Of a stretch of DNA of 33,021 bases, positions 25,801-33,021 are shown one piece after another. A program made the position numbers and the translations under genes. This DNA is from Bryobacteraceae bacterium. GTDB taxonomy: Bacteria > Acidobacteriota > Terriglobia > Bryobacterales > Bryobacteraceae. The stretch covers positions 1 to 33,021 of the forward strand of contig JAICJH010000072.1 of NCBI GenBank assembly GCA_025928545.1, in the 5' to 3' direction. Under the pieces are notes generated by a model. The model saw only the letters and a program-made list of their open reading frames with translations. It made no database searches and had not been told where the DNA came from. Numbering within the stretch: position 1 is the first letter of the stretch; every line of letters starts with the position of its first letter.

Positions 25801-25862
25801 CCTTCATCAATGGCATCGAAATTATCCCATTGCCGGAACGGACATTGCCAGTTCGCCCGTGA
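22860..25862 (+). CDS. Large secreted Ig-like/malectin-domain protein, paralogue 2
   Basis: A 1000-residue protein when started at GTG 22860. This start is preferred over ATG 22716 because AGGGAG lies 9 bases upstream, a TATAAT box lies just before it, and the residues after it form a normal signal peptide (LRSGKYLIGSAVVWICW, then GVAQ) aligned with that of paralogue 1. The domain order is the same as in the preceding gene: Ig-like segment, the unrecognised core with GCQIGAPDSVFNTRIDNLPV and LKQYGMIISDGGSNWD, Ig-like, malectin-like, two Ig-like, and a C-terminal malectin domain with YVYENQEFEYNYPLPNGDY. Residues 511-690 are encoded by the near-identical DNA tract. The gene ends 9 bp from the convergent flippase gene. 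A secreted carbohydrate-binding protein is likely. Confidence 0.8.
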   Translation: MNLLRSGKYLIGSAVVWICWPGVAQIVKPADPIVQAGTQIRFTANAPVKWSLLPGSSGNIDEDGTYHAPISIQSPHSMAGCQIGAPDSVFNTRIDNLPVHPNSAAWMAKLPKPGLGFSPSWGTNIADNTTPRQTFNFNYTAAYNSLSFQLPAWPFLKRESGVFSDPGSGVDRHVLTVNRQNCQIYELYNNYPAGTAGKEAPANTYTAQSGWQYPSMSYVLPSDGATDAAGMPLAPTTLTLDDIRSGTIRHAMRVTFANAYIAPKFLWPATANAGAWGTVPYGARFRLKPTFDISGFSRTAQIILTALKQYGMIISDGGSNWDVVVSTDLTEDRAIQAALMEIGSKASQMNSSHFDIVDESSLMVSPNSSRIAYNNRYVTPPAFAVVKADDGVHPAVTVPVALHGIALNAPEGGGIWIQSGVTKTLTVFAGGSSNTSVTWSMSPTLGTLNPTSGAYTAPPVTIPTTTTITATSAADQSVSVRFPVTVLPAGPIRIVSGDATANPAAPKSHAPDYGPDSQGNMWWRDQAVERAWGVKNDYWYGAPWPALTDIYRYQTQYYNVGDTVYRFVVPNGKYNIDYYVSVGACGATNTYDTLLYREHLEAQGQIALHDFHPLATVDGKCYSPIHTTLPALVTDNNLYFSLRRITDHTQTGADQSPVTIISAFSVTPVSDAPRLTIDPAVPPALTMSQSVQLYAVGWFISNSVTWSIQSGPGKISDTGVYTAPNTPMAGTVVVKATSRSDPSKSTTVQLKLVFGKITLNPPAISLNRSAAQLMTASIGGRPYSNVTWSVSPMIGSIDTSGLFSAPEVVSADTVVTVKATSRDDPAQTGTATLTIRAKVPAIRVNCAGSGFTDAHGNIWSEDFGYTGKTIAGGNSIPIARTTADMYPLYGSSRYVYENQEFEYNYPLPNGDYQITLKFADYAFDMPGHYSFDVKIGGVTVLANFDPDRAYGAGKTAVDKTFVTTVRAGNLKIAFLARKNAAFINGIEIIPLPERTLPVRP
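24390..24927 (+). repeat. Near-identical tract, copy 2
   Basis: This is the partner of 21183-21720, lying inside paralogue 2. The boundaries are fairly sharp: upstream, similarity falls just before the CCGATTATGGGCCGGATTC segment; downstream, it falls after ATGTCGCAATC. That is what a gene-conversion tract between tandem paralogues would look like. Confidence 0.85.
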
Positions 25863-25871
25863 CTGGGTTGC

Positions 25872-27401
25872 CTAATCCGCAGGGAAAAGACCTATAGCTC
25901 TCAGGCACCGACCTGCCAAACTGTCTGGTAAGCTGCCCACAGCTTGCTCCATGTGAAGGACGACAGACGGCCGAATCTTCACCATCAGAGCTATGTACAC
26001 GAAGGCGCCGATGAGGGACGTCGATATCAGTATCCCCCAGGGATTCGAGTAGGACATTGCGGCAAGGCTATTGATCCATCCTGCACAGATCGCGGTCATG
26101 GCAAGGCTAATCGCCAATTGGGGCCAAAAGCAACGGGCGAAAAAGCTGAAAGAAAGACCGATAAGCCGAAATGGAATCGCGAACCCAGGATACATGAGGA
26201 CTCCGATATACGAAACAGCGTAAGCAACAGCGACGCCTCGAACGCCAAACCGCACTCCCAGCATGAACCCCGTTAAAAGGACGACTGCCGCTCCCATTCC
26301 CCATCGAAACATGAGATCTGTGCGCCCTTTCGCTACGTAGATCTGCCCAATGGAGCCCTGGACGGATTGAATAATACCAACCGGCGCGAGAATCCGGAAC
26401 AGCGGGATGACGGCTACCCATTTATCTCCGAGCACTGCACGCACAAGTGGATCGGCAAGCACCGCCATTCCCATCAGCAACGGGAACGTAATCAGACCAA
26501 TGAGCATCGAGCTTCTGATATAAGCCGACCGAAATCGATCGTCGTCAGATTGTATTTTCGAGAAAGCCGGCAGCAAGACCTGCCCCAATACTGAGCTGAT
26601 GTTTTGGATGGGATAGAGCATCAGATTGTAAGCCATTTGGTAAAACCCGAGCGGCTCCGCTCCCAGTATTCGGCCTACAACGATGTTGTCGGCATTGCGG
26701 TTAAAATAATTAACCAGGCCAAAACCGGACAAATTGAGGCTAAACCGCGCAATCGACCTTATTTCACGGCGGTCGACTTCAAGCCGCGGAGTCCATCTGC
26801 CGAACCACCAGTAACCAAGGGTAGTCACGATCGCATTTGCGAGGTTGGCAAAGACGAGGCTCCAGACTCCGATGCCCGACAGTGCTCCCGTTATTGCTAT
26901 CACGTAACCGGCGACAGAAGACATCAGGTCGATGTAGGCAATGTGGCGGAACGACATACTGCGGGTCAACAGGGCATTGTGAACGCTTCCGGCGGCCGTG
27001 ATCAGAAACGAAACCGATAGTGCTCGAACGATTGCAGGCAGCCGCGGCTCCTGGAAGAATCTGCCGGCTGGCCCAGCACTCCCGAAGACGAACAGAGTGA
27101 GGGCTAATCCGAAAGCGCAGTTGGTCCAGAAGAGACTCGATAAGAGGCGGTTGGAGACTTCAGTCTTTTGAATAATAGCGGTTACGGTACCGAGATCGCG
27201 AAAGTTCAAAAGGAAGACCATCAGCACGTTTGCCATGGCCATCAACCCATACGAACCCGGTCCAAGACGCCGGGCAAGGAAGCCGACGCACACGAGCGAA
27301 AGAATCTGCCGCGCCACCGAGGACATGGACGACCACCCGGCGCCGGCGACTACCTTTTGCGACAGGCCTTGCGGAGGAGATGAAACCGCTGCATCAGGCA
27401 T
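25872..27401 (-). CDS. Polysaccharide flippase, MOP superfamily (WzxC-like)
   Basis: A 509-residue integral membrane protein with about 12-14 hydrophobic segments. The N-terminal GAGWSSMSSVARQILSLVCVGFLARRLGPGSYGLMAMANVL is the classic opening of the PST/WzxC lipid-linked oligosaccharide flippases. Further family features are FRDLGTVTAIIQ, the FNRNADNIVVGRILGAEPLGFYQMAYNLMLYP stretch near the middle, and LLPAFSKIQSDDDRFRSAY. These proteins move undecaprenyl-linked repeat units across the inner membrane for capsule, O-antigen or exopolysaccharide assembly. The methyltransferase gene lies 70 bp upstream on the same strand, so the two probably form an operon. No Wzy polymerase is evident in the window. 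The glycan itself cannot be deduced. Confidence 0.9.
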   Translation of the reverse strand: MPDAAVSSPPQGLSQKVVAGAGWSSMSSVARQILSLVCVGFLARRLGPGSYGLMAMANVLMVFLLNFRDLGTVTAIIQKTEVSNRLLSSLFWTNCAFGLALTLFVFGSAGPAGRFFQEPRLPAIVRALSVSFLITAAGSVHNALLTRSMSFRHIAYIDLMSSVAGYVIAITGALSGIGVWSLVFANLANAIVTTLGYWWFGRWTPRLEVDRREIRSIARFSLNLSGFGLVNYFNRNADNIVVGRILGAEPLGFYQMAYNLMLYPIQNISSVLGQVLLPAFSKIQSDDDRFRSAYIRSSMLIGLITFPLLMGMAVLADPLVRAVLGDKWVAVIPLFRILAPVGIIQSVQGSIGQIYVAKGRTDLMFRWGMGAAVVLLTGFMLGVRFGVRGVAVAYAVSYIGVLMYPGFAIPFRLIGLSFSFFARCFWPQLAISLAMTAICAGWINSLAAMSYSNPWGILISTSLIGAFVYIALMVKIRPSVVLHMEQAVGSLPDSLAGRCLRAIGLFPAD

Positions 27402-27471
27402 GAATACCTACGATAGCGCCTTTCATTATGGGGCTGGCCGACGGGCAGGATGGCAAGTGATTGGTTAAGCT

Positions 27472-28380
27472 CTAAATCGACTTCAACGGCTTTTTCATGA
27501 ATTCATCGGCCGCGGTTCGCGTGATGCGCCGAATATAGTCGACAGCGTTCACTATCCACATAGCGGCCGGTTCATGAACCTGCGCGATCTTCTTAAGCGC
27601 TCTCCATTTCAGCGATGTTTTCAAGGGCGATCGAAGGTTTTTGCGAATAGCGTCAAGACGCATACACTCAAATCCAGCCCGGAAGAAAGCGGAACGCACG
27701 AATGGAAACGTCGTGTAGGTGACCGACTCTTTCAGGAATCGCGGATCGCGACCGAGAAGCGAAAGATAGAATGCTCCGATGGACTTTGGAAGCAGCGGAA
27801 GCCACCTTACCTTGTAATGCGGTTCCCAAAACGAAAGATAGTTCTCGTAGGTTAGAAGGAAGTATCCACCCGGCTTTAATACCCGGAACGCCTCTCGTAT
27901 CACTTTTTCGGGATATTGGACGTGTTCCAGCACCTGAAAGCTGACGATCAGGTCGATAGAATTATCCCGGAGGGGAAGCGATTCCCCTAACGCCCCGATG
28001 ACTGATCCGCTGCCAACCCGAGCGAGTCTGTCGGATGCCAGCTTTCGCCAGGCCGCGCCAGGCTCAATAGCGATGACCCTGGCATGACGCCTTGCCATTT
28101 CCACGGACACGGCTCCCAGTCCGGCACCCAATTCCAATACACGTGCGCCTTGAAAATTCAGCCCGGCCAATTCGCACTCTTCACAACGTCTTACTCCGAT
28201 GGCTCCGGTTGTCTCTTCGGCGCTACGGGCCAGAGCAACCGCTTCTGAAAGCCCCAGGTCGTCGCGCAGGTAGCCATAAATGGCCGTTTGAACGCGACTG
28301 TCCAGATCCTGATCGGCGACAACACGCGGAGCGTCATAAGCTGTCTGGGTTTGTCGCAGTTGCAACTCGGTTCCTTTCAA
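27472..28380 (-). CDS. Class I SAM-dependent methyltransferase
   Basis: A 302-residue protein with a Rossmann-type methyltransferase domain. Motif I VLELGAGLGA is at residues 81-90, the ribose-binding acidic residue is E106 in VIAIEPG, and the later motifs are SIDLIVSFQVLEHV and FRVLKPGGYFLLTYEN. That pattern is of the Methyltransf_11 type. A possible cysteine pair (RRCEECELAG) precedes motif I. The longest frame starts with TTG at 28380 without a clear ribosome site. A TTG at 28365 has AAAGGA six bases upstream and may be the true start; no ATG is in frame nearby. It precedes the flippase gene by 70 bp, so a sugar or lipid-carrier modification in glycan synthesis is likely, but small-molecule targets cannot be excluded. 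Confidence 0.85.
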   Translation of the reverse strand: MKGTELQLRQTQTAYDAPRVVADQDLDSRVQTAIYGYLRDDLGLSEAVALARSAEETTGAIGVRRCEECELAGLNFQGARVLELGAGLGAVSVEMARRHARVIAIEPGAAWRKLASDRLARVGSGSVIGALGESLPLRDNSIDLIVSFQVLEHVQYPEKVIREAFRVLKPGGYFLLTYENYLSFWEPHYKVRWLPLLPKSIGAFYLSLLGRDPRFLKESVTYTTFPFVRSAFFRAGFECMRLDAIRKNLRSPLKTSLKWRALKKIAQVHEPAAMWIVNAVDYIRRITRTAADEFMKKPLKSI

Positions 28381-28606
28381 CAGCCATAAGCCATAGGGAA
28401 TCTCACTATTTTATCGCATACGTGGGCAACCTTCGATTCTTGTAGCCAAAAGCCAGCAGGGTGTGATCGCTGTATCTGCCATTCAGAACTCAGAAGCGTC
28501 AACACGGCAATTCGTGAATCTATTTCGATACAATGAAGGCTCTCTGCACTCGTGCGACGTTCAAGCGGTCACCGGATAAACTGTCGTCGAACCCGCAAAC
28601 AGTTTC

Positions 28607-29812
28607 ATGGATAAGACGGAGCCATCGGCGGATCAGCAAAAGCGTTCTTTGAGGGGCCATGCCTTTCTCATGGGCTGGCCTGTCGATTCACCAGGCGGTG
28701 TCACCTGCGTCGTAAGGAACCTTCTCGGAGAGGCTTTACGAGCCGGCCGGTTTTCGCCTGTGGCAGTCGAAGTCTTCGGCCAGGCGGAAGGCGAGAAGCA
28801 GGGAAGCAGTCACGCGTGGCCGCTCGTCCGTCTTGGAACCATATCGACCTGGAACAGCGAACGTCCGTGGCGTTCAGTGGCTGCATTCTGCCTGAAAGCG
28901 CCATTCATCGCGTGGAGGCTATGGTCGTTTTGCCGACGGTATTCGATCACGGTTCTCAACCCACACTTCGCCGGAATCGACGATTTGCCGTTGTGGTTCG
29001 TGCGCAAAACCGGCATTTTTAAGGGTAAATTGATCCTGTCGTTCCACGGTCTGGATGTCAATACGCTGACATCCAGCCGCGGTCTCGAGCGCTTTTTAGG
29101 AAAAATGCTGTTGCGCGGCGCGGATTTTCTGGTCGCATGTTCGTCCGGCCTCCGGGATGAGATTATCCGGTTTGTGCCCGAATGCGAGGCAAGAACGCTT
29201 TCGATTCCGAACGGCATCAACGCGGCGGCGTTCCTTGCTCTCTCCACGGGAACCTTCGAATTGCCCGAACGCTTTAATGGCCGCACTATACTTCTCAGCG
29301 TCGGCAATTACGAATCCAAAAAAGGCCATGATCTGTTGCTGAAGGCGTTCGCCAAACTGACCGGCGTGCGCACGGATGTCGGACTCGTGATTGCGGGACA
29401 CGGCGATTCTGGGCCCATGGCCCGCCTCGCGGCGGAACTGGGAGTCGCCGCCGACGTTCTGTTACTCGAAGCCGTTCCGCCGGCACAGGTGGCCGCGCTG
29501 ATGAACCGGGCCGACATATTTGTCCTGGCATCCCGCTGGGAGCCATTCGGCCTTGTACTGCTGGAAGCCGCAGCGGCTGAACTACCCGTTGTCTCTTCGG
29601 CAACCGCCGGAGCAGCCGAGTTGCTGGCCGATGGAGAGACAGGACGCGTGGTGCCGATCGGTGATGCCGACGCGATGGCGGGCGCGATTCACACTTTGAT
29701 TGCCAACCCCGAAGCAGCGCGGCGGATGGCTCACCGCTTTCACGAAAACGTTCTTGCCAATTTCACATGGGACAAAGCATATCAGGCATACGCCGATATT
29801 GCATCGAAATAA
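28607..29812 (+). CDS. Glycosyltransferase family 4 protein
   Basis: A 401-residue GT-B enzyme of the GT4 group. The N-terminal domain has the glycine loop DSPGGVTCVVRNLL at residues 28-40 and the acceptor-side SFHGLDVNTLTSSRG. The C-terminal Glycos_transf_1 domain begins with ILLSVGNYESKKGHDLLLKAF at 228-248. It contains the nucleotide-sugar-binding EX7E motif EPFGLVLLE, with E312 and E320. It transfers a sugar from an activated donor, probably at the cytoplasmic membrane face; donor and acceptor are unknown. The ATG at 28607 has no obvious ribosome site. It is divergent from the methyltransferase gene and is followed after about 30 bp by the acetyltransferase gene, so these two likely share a transcript. 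Confidence 0.92.
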   Translation: MDKTEPSADQQKRSLRGHAFLMGWPVDSPGGVTCVVRNLLGEALRAGRFSPVAVEVFGQAEGEKQGSSHAWPLVRLGTISTWNSERPWRSVAAFCLKAPFIAWRLWSFCRRYSITVLNPHFAGIDDLPLWFVRKTGIFKGKLILSFHGLDVNTLTSSRGLERFLGKMLLRGADFLVACSSGLRDEIIRFVPECEARTLSIPNGINAAAFLALSTGTFELPERFNGRTILLSVGNYESKKGHDLLLKAFAKLTGVRTDVGLVIAGHGDSGPMARLAAELGVAADVLLLEAVPPAQVAALMNRADIFVLASRWEPFGLVLLEAAAAELPVVSSATAGAAELLADGETGRVVPIGDADAMAGAIHTLIANPEAARRMAHRFHENVLANFTWDKAYQAYADIASK

Positions 29813-29842
29813 CCAGGCATTGGGTTGGTAAAGTTGAGTCTC

Positions 29843-30472
29843 ATGGACCGCCAGCTACCACCGTGGCAAAAAAAAATGGCCATTGCGGCGGAACTTTTGC
29901 GCAATGACAGGGGAAAGCTCTGGCACATCCTGACCGGAGACGTCCAGATCATGAAGGTTTACGCCCTGGATACCAGAACGGCCCGACCACCGCTGGTTGT
30001 TCCGGGCATGCAATTCCGATATCTGGACGATGTCGAACTGCGCGATATTGAAACCGGCGATGAGGAATTCCGGCAAAAACAAATCGAGCGGCTTGCCCGG
30101 TTTGGGCGCAGCTATGCGTATGGTGTCTATTGCGAAGGCGTACTGGCGCACATTTCGTGGCTTCTGCCGCCCTGCGCGGTACACATAGAGGAACCCCGGA
30201 TTTTGCAGCTAAACCCCGATGAGGCGGAGATCACCGCGTGTGAAACGCTGCCCGCATTTCGAGGACGCGGGATCTACGGGTTCGCCATCCGGCAGTTGTT
30301 AGAGGTCGCCCGCACGCAGCGAGTGAGCCGGGTTTACATGAAGACAATGAGTTCGAACGTTAGCTCTCAGTCGGGAATCGCGAAGGCGGGACTGAAGAAT
30401 GCGGGGCGGGCATTGATCGTAACGCCGCCTCTAAACCTGGCGAGACAATTTGTTCTGCGATTGTACAGCTGA
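29843..30472 (+). CDS. GNAT family N-acetyltransferase
   Basis: A 209-residue protein when started at ATG 29843; an upstream TTG at 29825 would add six residues, and neither has a strong ribosome site. The acetyl-CoA-binding GNAT core is recognisable in the C-terminal half: EITACETLPAFRGRGIYGFA carries the R/Q-x-x-G-x-G/A loop, followed by VSRVYMKTMSSN and an AGLKNAG segment. The N-terminal 60 residues are not typical GNAT. Placed directly after the glycosyltransferase and ending 9 bp from the convergent FemAB-like gene, it could acylate an amino sugar of the local glycan. That role rests only on context. Confidence 0.78.
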   Translation: MDRQLPPWQKKMAIAAELLRNDRGKLWHILTGDVQIMKVYALDTRTARPPLVVPGMQFRYLDDVELRDIETGDEEFRQKQIERLARFGRSYAYGVYCEGVLAHISWLLPPCAVHIEEPRILQLNPDEAEITACETLPAFRGRGIYGFAIRQLLEVARTQRVSRVYMKTMSSNVSSQSGIAKAGLKNAGRALIVTPPLNLARQFVLRLYS

Positions 30473-30481
30473 CATGATCAA

Positions 30482-31471
30482 TCAGCGGCTCCGACCGCGG
30501 CCCGGGCCACTTACCCGCCGGAGCACTGAGATCGAGGAATTCAGTATTCTGTTGAGCGCGTTTCCCATATAGAACTCCGCAGCTTCGAGCGCGACCGTTT
30601 CGGCTCCAAAGTAGCGCTTATAGTCGGCCAAAGTCGATGCGGAATCGGTGACCCCACCCAGATTGAAAACGGATGCGCCCCGCTCCTGAGCGGCCAGAAG
30701 AATCCGGTAAATGAGGTAGTGGGACGCCCCGATCGCCATTCCGTTCGGGCTGGTTCCGGAAGTATGAAGGTAGCCACCCGATTTCGCGGATGCCACCATC
30801 ATCGATGAAAAAACTTCCCCGCCCATGACGGCCTGGTAGATCGTGCACCAACCGGTTTCAAGGTAAGGCCGAATGGATTCCGGCGTAATTTCATCCGGGA
30901 CGATCTCGCCGCGTTCCGAACGACGCCGCATGGAAGCGCTCATCAGACGGACGTGATCGGCGAGGCACTCCTCGCCGGAGGATGTTCGAACTTCCAGACC
31001 AGCCTTGATTCCTTTTCGAACCCTCTGCCGGTGTGTAGCCTGCATCCGGGCCAGCAAATCGACCGTACCGGCCATTGTGGGCACTACAAACTCAGTGCGT
31101 TCGGTCCGCGCCCTCTCCTCGCCTAACGCGGGGATGCGCAGGGCAGGGGATGCGAAGGAATTCAATTCGAGGACATCCGCCCGATTTTGTTGCGCGAAGC
31201 TATGCAGGCCACGCCAGAAAACATCGGTCCCGGCCGGGAGAGAAGGCACCGATAGAATTCGGTTCACTCGTCCCGACTTGATAAACGCCAGACAGCCGAG
31301 GATTGGATTTCCGTCGTCCTGAAGCGTAAGAAGCCAGGGTTGTCCGCGAAAGGCCTTTTCGGCATCCATGAAGGCGGCTGTCGCGAACGGATTTTCAGGT
31401 TGCAGGCGGGCCAGCGCAGCCAGGTTTTCCGGAGTCGGATCAGGCGCGGCGATAAACGTAGGTTCCGGCAT
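30482..31471 (-). CDS. FemAB/CelD-like GNAT acyltransferase (Acetyltransf_6 type)
   Basis: A 329-residue protein resembling the BioF2-like/FemAB group, which consists of two GNAT-related halves. Recognisable parts are NPFATAAFMDAE at residues 27-38, the middle helix with LARMQATHRQRVRKGIKAGLEV, then GEVFSSMMVASAKSGGYLHTSGTSPNG, the GASHYLIYRILLAAQERGASVFNLGG segment and LADYKRYFGAE. This order is typical of proteins that transfer acyl or aminoacyl groups to cell-wall or exopolysaccharide precursors. No exosortase or PEP-CTERM protein is present to link it to that system. It is convergent with the GNAT gene and lies within the glycan locus. Family call good; substrate unknown. Confidence 0.85.
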   Translation of the reverse strand: MPEPTFIAAPDPTPENLAALARLQPENPFATAAFMDAEKAFRGQPWLLTLQDDGNPILGCLAFIKSGRVNRILSVPSLPAGTDVFWRGLHSFAQQNRADVLELNSFASPALRIPALGEERARTERTEFVVPTMAGTVDLLARMQATHRQRVRKGIKAGLEVRTSSGEECLADHVRLMSASMRRRSERGEIVPDEITPESIRPYLETGWCTIYQAVMGGEVFSSMMVASAKSGGYLHTSGTSPNGMAIGASHYLIYRILLAAQERGASVFNLGGVTDSASTLADYKRYFGAETVALEAAEFYMGNALNRILNSSISVLRRVSGPGRGRSR

Positions 31472-31609
31472 CGTTCAACGAGTTCTCATTCGGCATATGA
31501 CGGGTGGTGCGCGCATCCCGGTGGCCACATGCCCGGGCGCCGGATTTCGCGGTGAATACAGTCTACCAATCAGTAATTCAGGCATTCCCGATCATGCCGG
31601 AAAAACGCG

Positions 31610-32230
31610 CTAATCGGGGTTGAACTCGAAGGTTTCACCCTCGGAAACCAGAACCACGCGCCCTCCGGTAAGGGTTTTCAAATCCTTCGGGAGATGCAGG
31701 AAAACCGCTCCGTCAGTCGATTCGCCCGGAGCCAGCCGAACCTGGGCCAGAGTGATTGCGGAAGCAGCCGCAGCGGCCTTGAGTTTTGCCGAGCCTCCGA
31801 ACGCCAGAGCGTCCTGTCTGCGTGCTTCGTACCCGTTATTCGTGCGCATATTCGGAATGGCGTAAAGGGCTCTTTCATACGACGTGATGAGCTTGATCAC
31901 ATCGCCGGTGGACGCGTGGGACAGCATCACGTTCACTACCGCATCCGCGCTCAGAGCGTTAATACCCGCTCCGGCACGCACATATGAAAATTGCTCGGGT
32001 TTGATCGTCCAGTGAATCGTGGAACCGTTAGCCACCGAAACCTGAATCAGGGCATATCCCGCGACCTGCGCCGGCAGATGCGTGAGCATGACGGTCAATC
32101 CGCGACGGGAGAGTGTCTGATATTTCTCGCCGTTGGCCTCGTATTCGATGACCTGCGCGAGCGCCGTTCCCACCAACAGAGTTGCAATCGCCGGAACAGC
32201 GATGCGGCCAAGTGTTCGCGCGGATCTCAT
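31610..32230 (-). CDS. Exported protein of unknown function
   Basis: A 206-residue protein with a clear signal peptide (RIAVPAIATLLVGTALAQ). The mature part looks like a beta-sandwich: an N-terminal strand series with GYALIQVSVANGS and HWTIKPEQFSYV, a helical middle with the short motif RTNNGYEARRQDALAFGGSAKLKAAAAAS, and a C-terminal strand region with LAPGESTDGAVFLHLPK. The alternation suggests an Ig-like or DUF4352-type fold, but I do not recognise the family. ATG 32230 has only a weak upstream GGTG. It lies 60 bp downstream of the isomerase/epimerase-like gene on the same strand. No function can be assigned. Confidence 0.7.
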   Translation of the reverse strand: MRSARTLGRIAVPAIATLLVGTALAQVIEYEANGEKYQTLSRRGLTVMLTHLPAQVAGYALIQVSVANGSTIHWTIKPEQFSYVRAGAGINALSADAVVNVMLSHASTGDVIKLITSYERALYAIPNMRTNNGYEARRQDALAFGGSAKLKAAAAASAITLAQVRLAPGESTDGAVFLHLPKDLKTLTGGRVVLVSEGETFEFNPD

Positions 32231-32290
32231 GAATTATTCACCAGATTAGCGCCACCCGATGGCCTCAAATGTAACGAATTGTCGGAAGCC

Positions 32291-33021
32291 TTACCGAAAC
32301 ATCTTTTTATAAGTGTCGAGGCAACGCTGTGCAGTCTCGAATTCCGAATAATCGCTGCCTTCCTGCTCGATGAGAAAGTATTCAGCGCCACCGGTCGAAG
32401 CCGCGGCATCCAACACGCCTTTCCACGGCACCGAGCCTTCGGCGAACAGAACCCGATAGCCTTTTTCCTTGCTCCAGTCCTTGAGATGGAGGGAGTTGAT
32501 GCGCCCCGGATTGGCTTTTACCCAGGCAACCGGATCGCCTCCCATTTCGACGCAGGTGCCGACGTCGAACTGCATCATGAAATCCTTTGGAGTATTGGCA
32601 GCGAGGATTTCAATGGGGCGCTGACCGCCGCCGTTGGCCGCAACGAATTCGAACTGGTGATTATGATAGCCGCCGCGCAAGCCAGCGGCTCGAAGCGTTT
32701 CGAGTGCGGGGGCCAGGGTTTCGGCAGCCAGTTTTTTCCAATCGTCGGGATTCTTCGACTGAATAGAGCTGGCGAGGACAACAAAGGTGCCGCCGATGGC
32801 GTGGTTCAGGTCGATAGTCTTCTGCAGGTTGGCGGCCTGAAAACTGGCCGTGGAATTGTGCGTCGAATGGCACTTGACGCCAAGATCGTCGAGCAGTTTC
32901 CTCATGTCCTTCGCCTGATCCAGCGTCCAGTTGTAATAAGGCGAGAAGAATTCCACGACCTCATAGCCGATGGCGGCGACTTTTTTCACGGTGCCCATCG
33001 GGTCGGCAGCCAGGGCTGAAC
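32291..33021 (-). CDS. Sugar phosphate isomerase/epimerase-like protein, N-terminus missing
   Basis: At least 243 residues of a xylose-isomerase-like TIM barrel (AP endonuclease family 2 superfamily). The frame stays open to the window edge, and the residues before the in-frame Met at 32998 (SALAADP, then MGTVKKVAAIGYEVVEFF) fit the family, so the real start lies outside. Key parts are KCHSTHNS, GLRGGYHNHQFEF with a metal-ligand histidine pair, FMMQFDVGTCVEMGGDPV, INSLHLKDWSKEKG and the C-terminal YFLIEQEGSDY. Members isomerise or epimerise sugars or inositol derivatives and are very frequent in acidobacterial genomes, often exported. No signal peptide can be judged here. It heads the minus-strand pair with the unknown exported gene. 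Confidence 0.88.
   Translation of the reverse strand, partial: SALAADPMGTVKKVAAIGYEVVEFFSPYYNWTLDQAKDMRKLLDDLGVKCHSTHNSTASFQAANLQKTIDLNHAIGGTFVVLASSIQSKNPDDWKKLAAETLAPALETLRAAGLRGGYHNHQFEFVAANGGGQRPIEILAANTPKDFMMQFDVGTCVEMGGDPVAWVKANPGRINSLHLKDWSKEKGYRVLFAEGSVPWKGVLDAAASTGGAEYFLIEQEGSDYSEFETAQRCLDTYKKMFR

Noticed and set aside
31991..33019. 342-codon open frame on the plus strand
   Set aside because: Antisense to the isomerase/epimerase-like gene and the unknown exported gene; no recognisable protein features.

Overview
The window looks like a chromosomal piece of a GC-rich acidobacterium, probably near Candidatus Solibacter / Bryobacterales. This is an inference from gene content: a PQQ-type propeller protein beside a DUF1080 protein, a DUF4159 protein, glycine/arginine-rich exported proteins, tannase-like esterases, and long secreted Ig/malectin proteins. 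No tRNA, rRNA, CRISPR array, insertion sequence or prophage integration module was seen, and no gene-free stretch exceeds 300 bases.

Layout. (1) 1-1443: the end of a PQQ-like beta-propeller protein, then a secreted DUF1080 protein, closed by a stem-loop. (2) 1458-9736, minus strand: a probable catabolic operon read from right to left. It runs from a LysR regulator through a tannase/feruloyl esterase, a DUF6351 hydrolase and a class III CoA-transferase to a CitMHS citrate-type transporter, with a DUF4159 protein downstream. The two hydrolase genes are each preceded by the same ~34 bp element, in which an ATTG-N8-CAAT dyad fills the spacer of a possible promoter. This is the best sign of a coordinated and possibly undescribed system: an ester is cleaved outside the cytoplasm, the acid is imported by CitMHS and activated by the CoA-transferase. 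(3) 9767-12466: a Tat-exported multicopper oxidase divergent from the LysR gene, and a TPR protein. (4) 12672-17939: housekeeping genes nadB and hslV-hslU, a fibronectin-type lipoprotein coupled to hslU, a very acidic 92-residue protein divergent from hslV, and a small PchB/chorismate-mutase-type enzyme. (5) 18215-25862: three secreted proteins in a row. The first has phage-fibre-like repeats. The next two are ~1000-residue paralogues with Ig-like and malectin domains, sharing a ~540 bp tract of near-identical DNA that suggests recent gene conversion. (6) 25872-31471: a surface-glycan locus with a Wzx-type flippase, a methyltransferase, a GT4 glycosyltransferase, a GNAT acetyltransferase and a FemAB-like acyltransferase. 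(7) 31610-33021: an unrecognised exported protein and a sugar-phosphate isomerase/epimerase-like protein cut by the window edge.

The carbohydrate-binding malectin proteins and the glycan locus lie side by side (convergent, 9 bp apart). The large proteins may therefore bind or organise the polymer made by the neighbouring genes, but this rests on proximity and domain type only. All function calls come from reading the sequence and motif knowledge; no database search was run.
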